Source: JAAYYF01 sp040255585 (GTDB taxonomy: Bacteria > Deinococcota > Deinococci > Deinococcales > Trueperaceae). Taken from it: a DNA stretch of 13,290 nt. The translations under genes were made by a program, and so were the position numbers. This document shows positions 12,535-13,290 of the stretch, piece by piece (the first letter of the stretch is position 1; every line of letters starts with the position of its first letter). The stretch is from contig JBDZVI010000079.1 in assembly GCA_040255585.1 (NCBI GenBank), positions 1-13,290 of the forward strand, in the 5' to 3' direction. The notes under the pieces were generated by a model that saw only the letters and a list, made by a program, of their open reading frames with translations, did no database searches and was not told the origin of the DNA.

Positions 12535-13290
12535 ATGTCATACGAAGCAACGCCAGGGGCGGCCTCCGGGGCCGTAGCCGGAGCCCCGGTCGAAGAGAAC
12601 GGAGCCCCGCTCGAAGAGAAGAGGACGTCGGCCCAGCTGTCCGAGCGCGTCCACGCGGTCCTCGGCGGCGTGAACTGCGCCATCGTCGATGTCGGCGACG
12701 GTCGCGCGCTACTGGTCGACAGCGGCCAGGACAAGGAGTACGGGCGCAAGGTCCGTAAGGCGCTCGACGCGCTCGGGTTGGAGCTGACTCTCATCGTCGC
12801 CACCCACTCGCACGCCGACCATTACGGCGGCAACGCCTACCTCCTCAGGCAGTTCCCCGAGGCCCGGGTCTGGGCCCCGGAGATCGAGGCTGACGTCATC
12901 CGCACTCCCGCGCTCGAGCCCATCTACCTCTTCCACGGCGCCAAGCCTCTCCCGGAGCTCACGAGCAAGTGGCTGCAAGCCGATGCCTCCCCCGTCCACC
13001 GCGTGGTGGCCGCCGGCGACGAGTCGTGCGGGGCCGTCGGTTTCCGGCTGCTCGACGTGCGCGGCCACGCCCACCGGCAGCTCGCCGTGCTCGTCGACGA
13101 CGTGCTGCTAGCGGCCGACGCCGTGTTCGGCGCTGAGACGTTGGAGAAGTACCCGATCCCGTTCGCGCAGGACGTGGCGGGCCAGCTTGCAGCTTTCGAG
13201 GCGGTCGCCGGCGTGAGCGCCCGCGTCCTCCTTCCGGGGCACGGCGCTCCGACCGAGGACCTTGCGGGCGTGGCCGAGAGCAACCGCCGC
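12535..13290 (+). CDS. MBL-fold metallohydrolase, partial
   Basis: The 252 visible residues run off the right edge with no stop. The metallo-beta-lactamase fold is clear: a beta strand IVDVGDGRALLVDSG, then THSHADHYGGN with the HxHxDH metal ligands His91, His93, Asp95 and His96, His178 in RGHAHRQ, Asp195 in LLAADAVFG, and His236 in LLPGHGAP. All metal-site residues expected for a two-metal hydrolase are there. The substrate cannot be told from these motifs. The family includes glyoxalase II-like thioesterases, lactonases and RNA/DNA nucleases, and the nuclease-specific beta-CASP domain is not evident. The N-terminal ~35 residues are low-complexity Gly/Ala/Glu and contain a tandem duplication. 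The start ATG 12535 was chosen because it is preceded by a -10-like box. Later in-frame starts such as GTG 12670 would remove the first strand. Confidence 0.88.
   Translation, partial: MSYEATPGAASGAVAGAPVEENGAPLEEKRTSAQLSERVHAVLGGVNCAIVDVGDGRALLVDSGQDKEYGRKVRKALDALGLELTLIVATHSHADHYGGNAYLLRQFPEARVWAPEIEADVIRTPALEPIYLFHGAKPLPELTSKWLQADASPVHRVVAAGDESCGAVGFRLLDVRGHAHRQLAVLVDDVLLAADAVFGAETLEKYPIPFAQDVAGQLAAFEAVAGVSARVLLPGHGAPTEDLAGVAESNRR
12580..12621 (+). repeat. 21-bp in-frame tandem duplication in the MBL-fold gene
   Basis: Units 12580-12600 and 12601-12621 are identical at 19 of 21 bases and encode GAPVEEN and GAPLEEK. They lie in the disordered-looking N-terminal extension, upstream of the catalytic fold. 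Confidence 0.8.

Overview
The window is GC-rich, dense in genes and entirely chromosomal in character. I see no mobile element, tRNA, rRNA or CRISPR array. The gene content points to the Deinococcota, most likely a Truepera-like lineage. The reasons are an ilvBNC-leuA-cimA cluster, a SpoVS homologue outside the spore formers, a quinoprotein-type (PQQ-repeat) Ser/Thr kinase resembling Deinococcus RqkA, and TANNNT boxes placed right in front of start codons. This assignment is an inference from gene families, not from a database search.

Layout: (1) 1-1147, minus strand, the N-terminal ~382 residues of murA (peptidoglycan precursor synthesis), cut by the window edge, with a good promoter at 1286-1314. 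(2) 1443-3521, plus strand, a two-gene unit: a small ribbon-helix-helix DNA-binding protein followed 18 bases later by a soluble Hanks-type kinase with a C-terminal PQQ-type beta-propeller. (3) A convergent junction with a perfect 26-nt palindrome at 3532-3557. (4) 10191 down to 3543, minus strand, one long branched-chain amino acid operon in the order ilvB, ilvN, ilvC, leuA, cimA. (5) 10614-10958, plus strand, a SpoVS/Alba-like protein whose best start is a non-canonical AUC. (6) 11077-12405, plus, an RsmB-type 16S rRNA m5C methyltransferase. (7) 12535 to the right edge, plus, an MBL-fold metallohydrolase, partial.

The biosynthetic operon makes metabolic sense as one unit. CimA turns pyruvate and acetyl-CoA into citramalate, the threonine-independent entry to isoleucine. 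IlvBN and IlvC are shared by the valine and isoleucine branches and also supply the keto-acid for leucine. LeuA commits 2-oxoisovalerate to leucine. IlvN, LeuA and CimA each keep a regulatory domain for end-product control.

The most interesting signal is the ilvB leader. A near-consensus promoter (TTGACA-18-TATAGT) is followed by a transcribed leader of about 184 nt. It holds a 23-codon ORF starting at or within 1-2 nt of the predicted transcript start, with a duplicated Ile-Thr-Ser stretch, and then an 11-bp GC hairpin followed by a U-rich tract. This is the layout of a transcription attenuator controlling the whole BCAA operon. Other points worth checking are the AUC start of spoVS, the TTG start of the RHH gene, the absence of a membrane segment in the kinase, the tyrosine-kinase-like catalytic loop HRDLTPRN, and two long perfect palindromes at gene ends.
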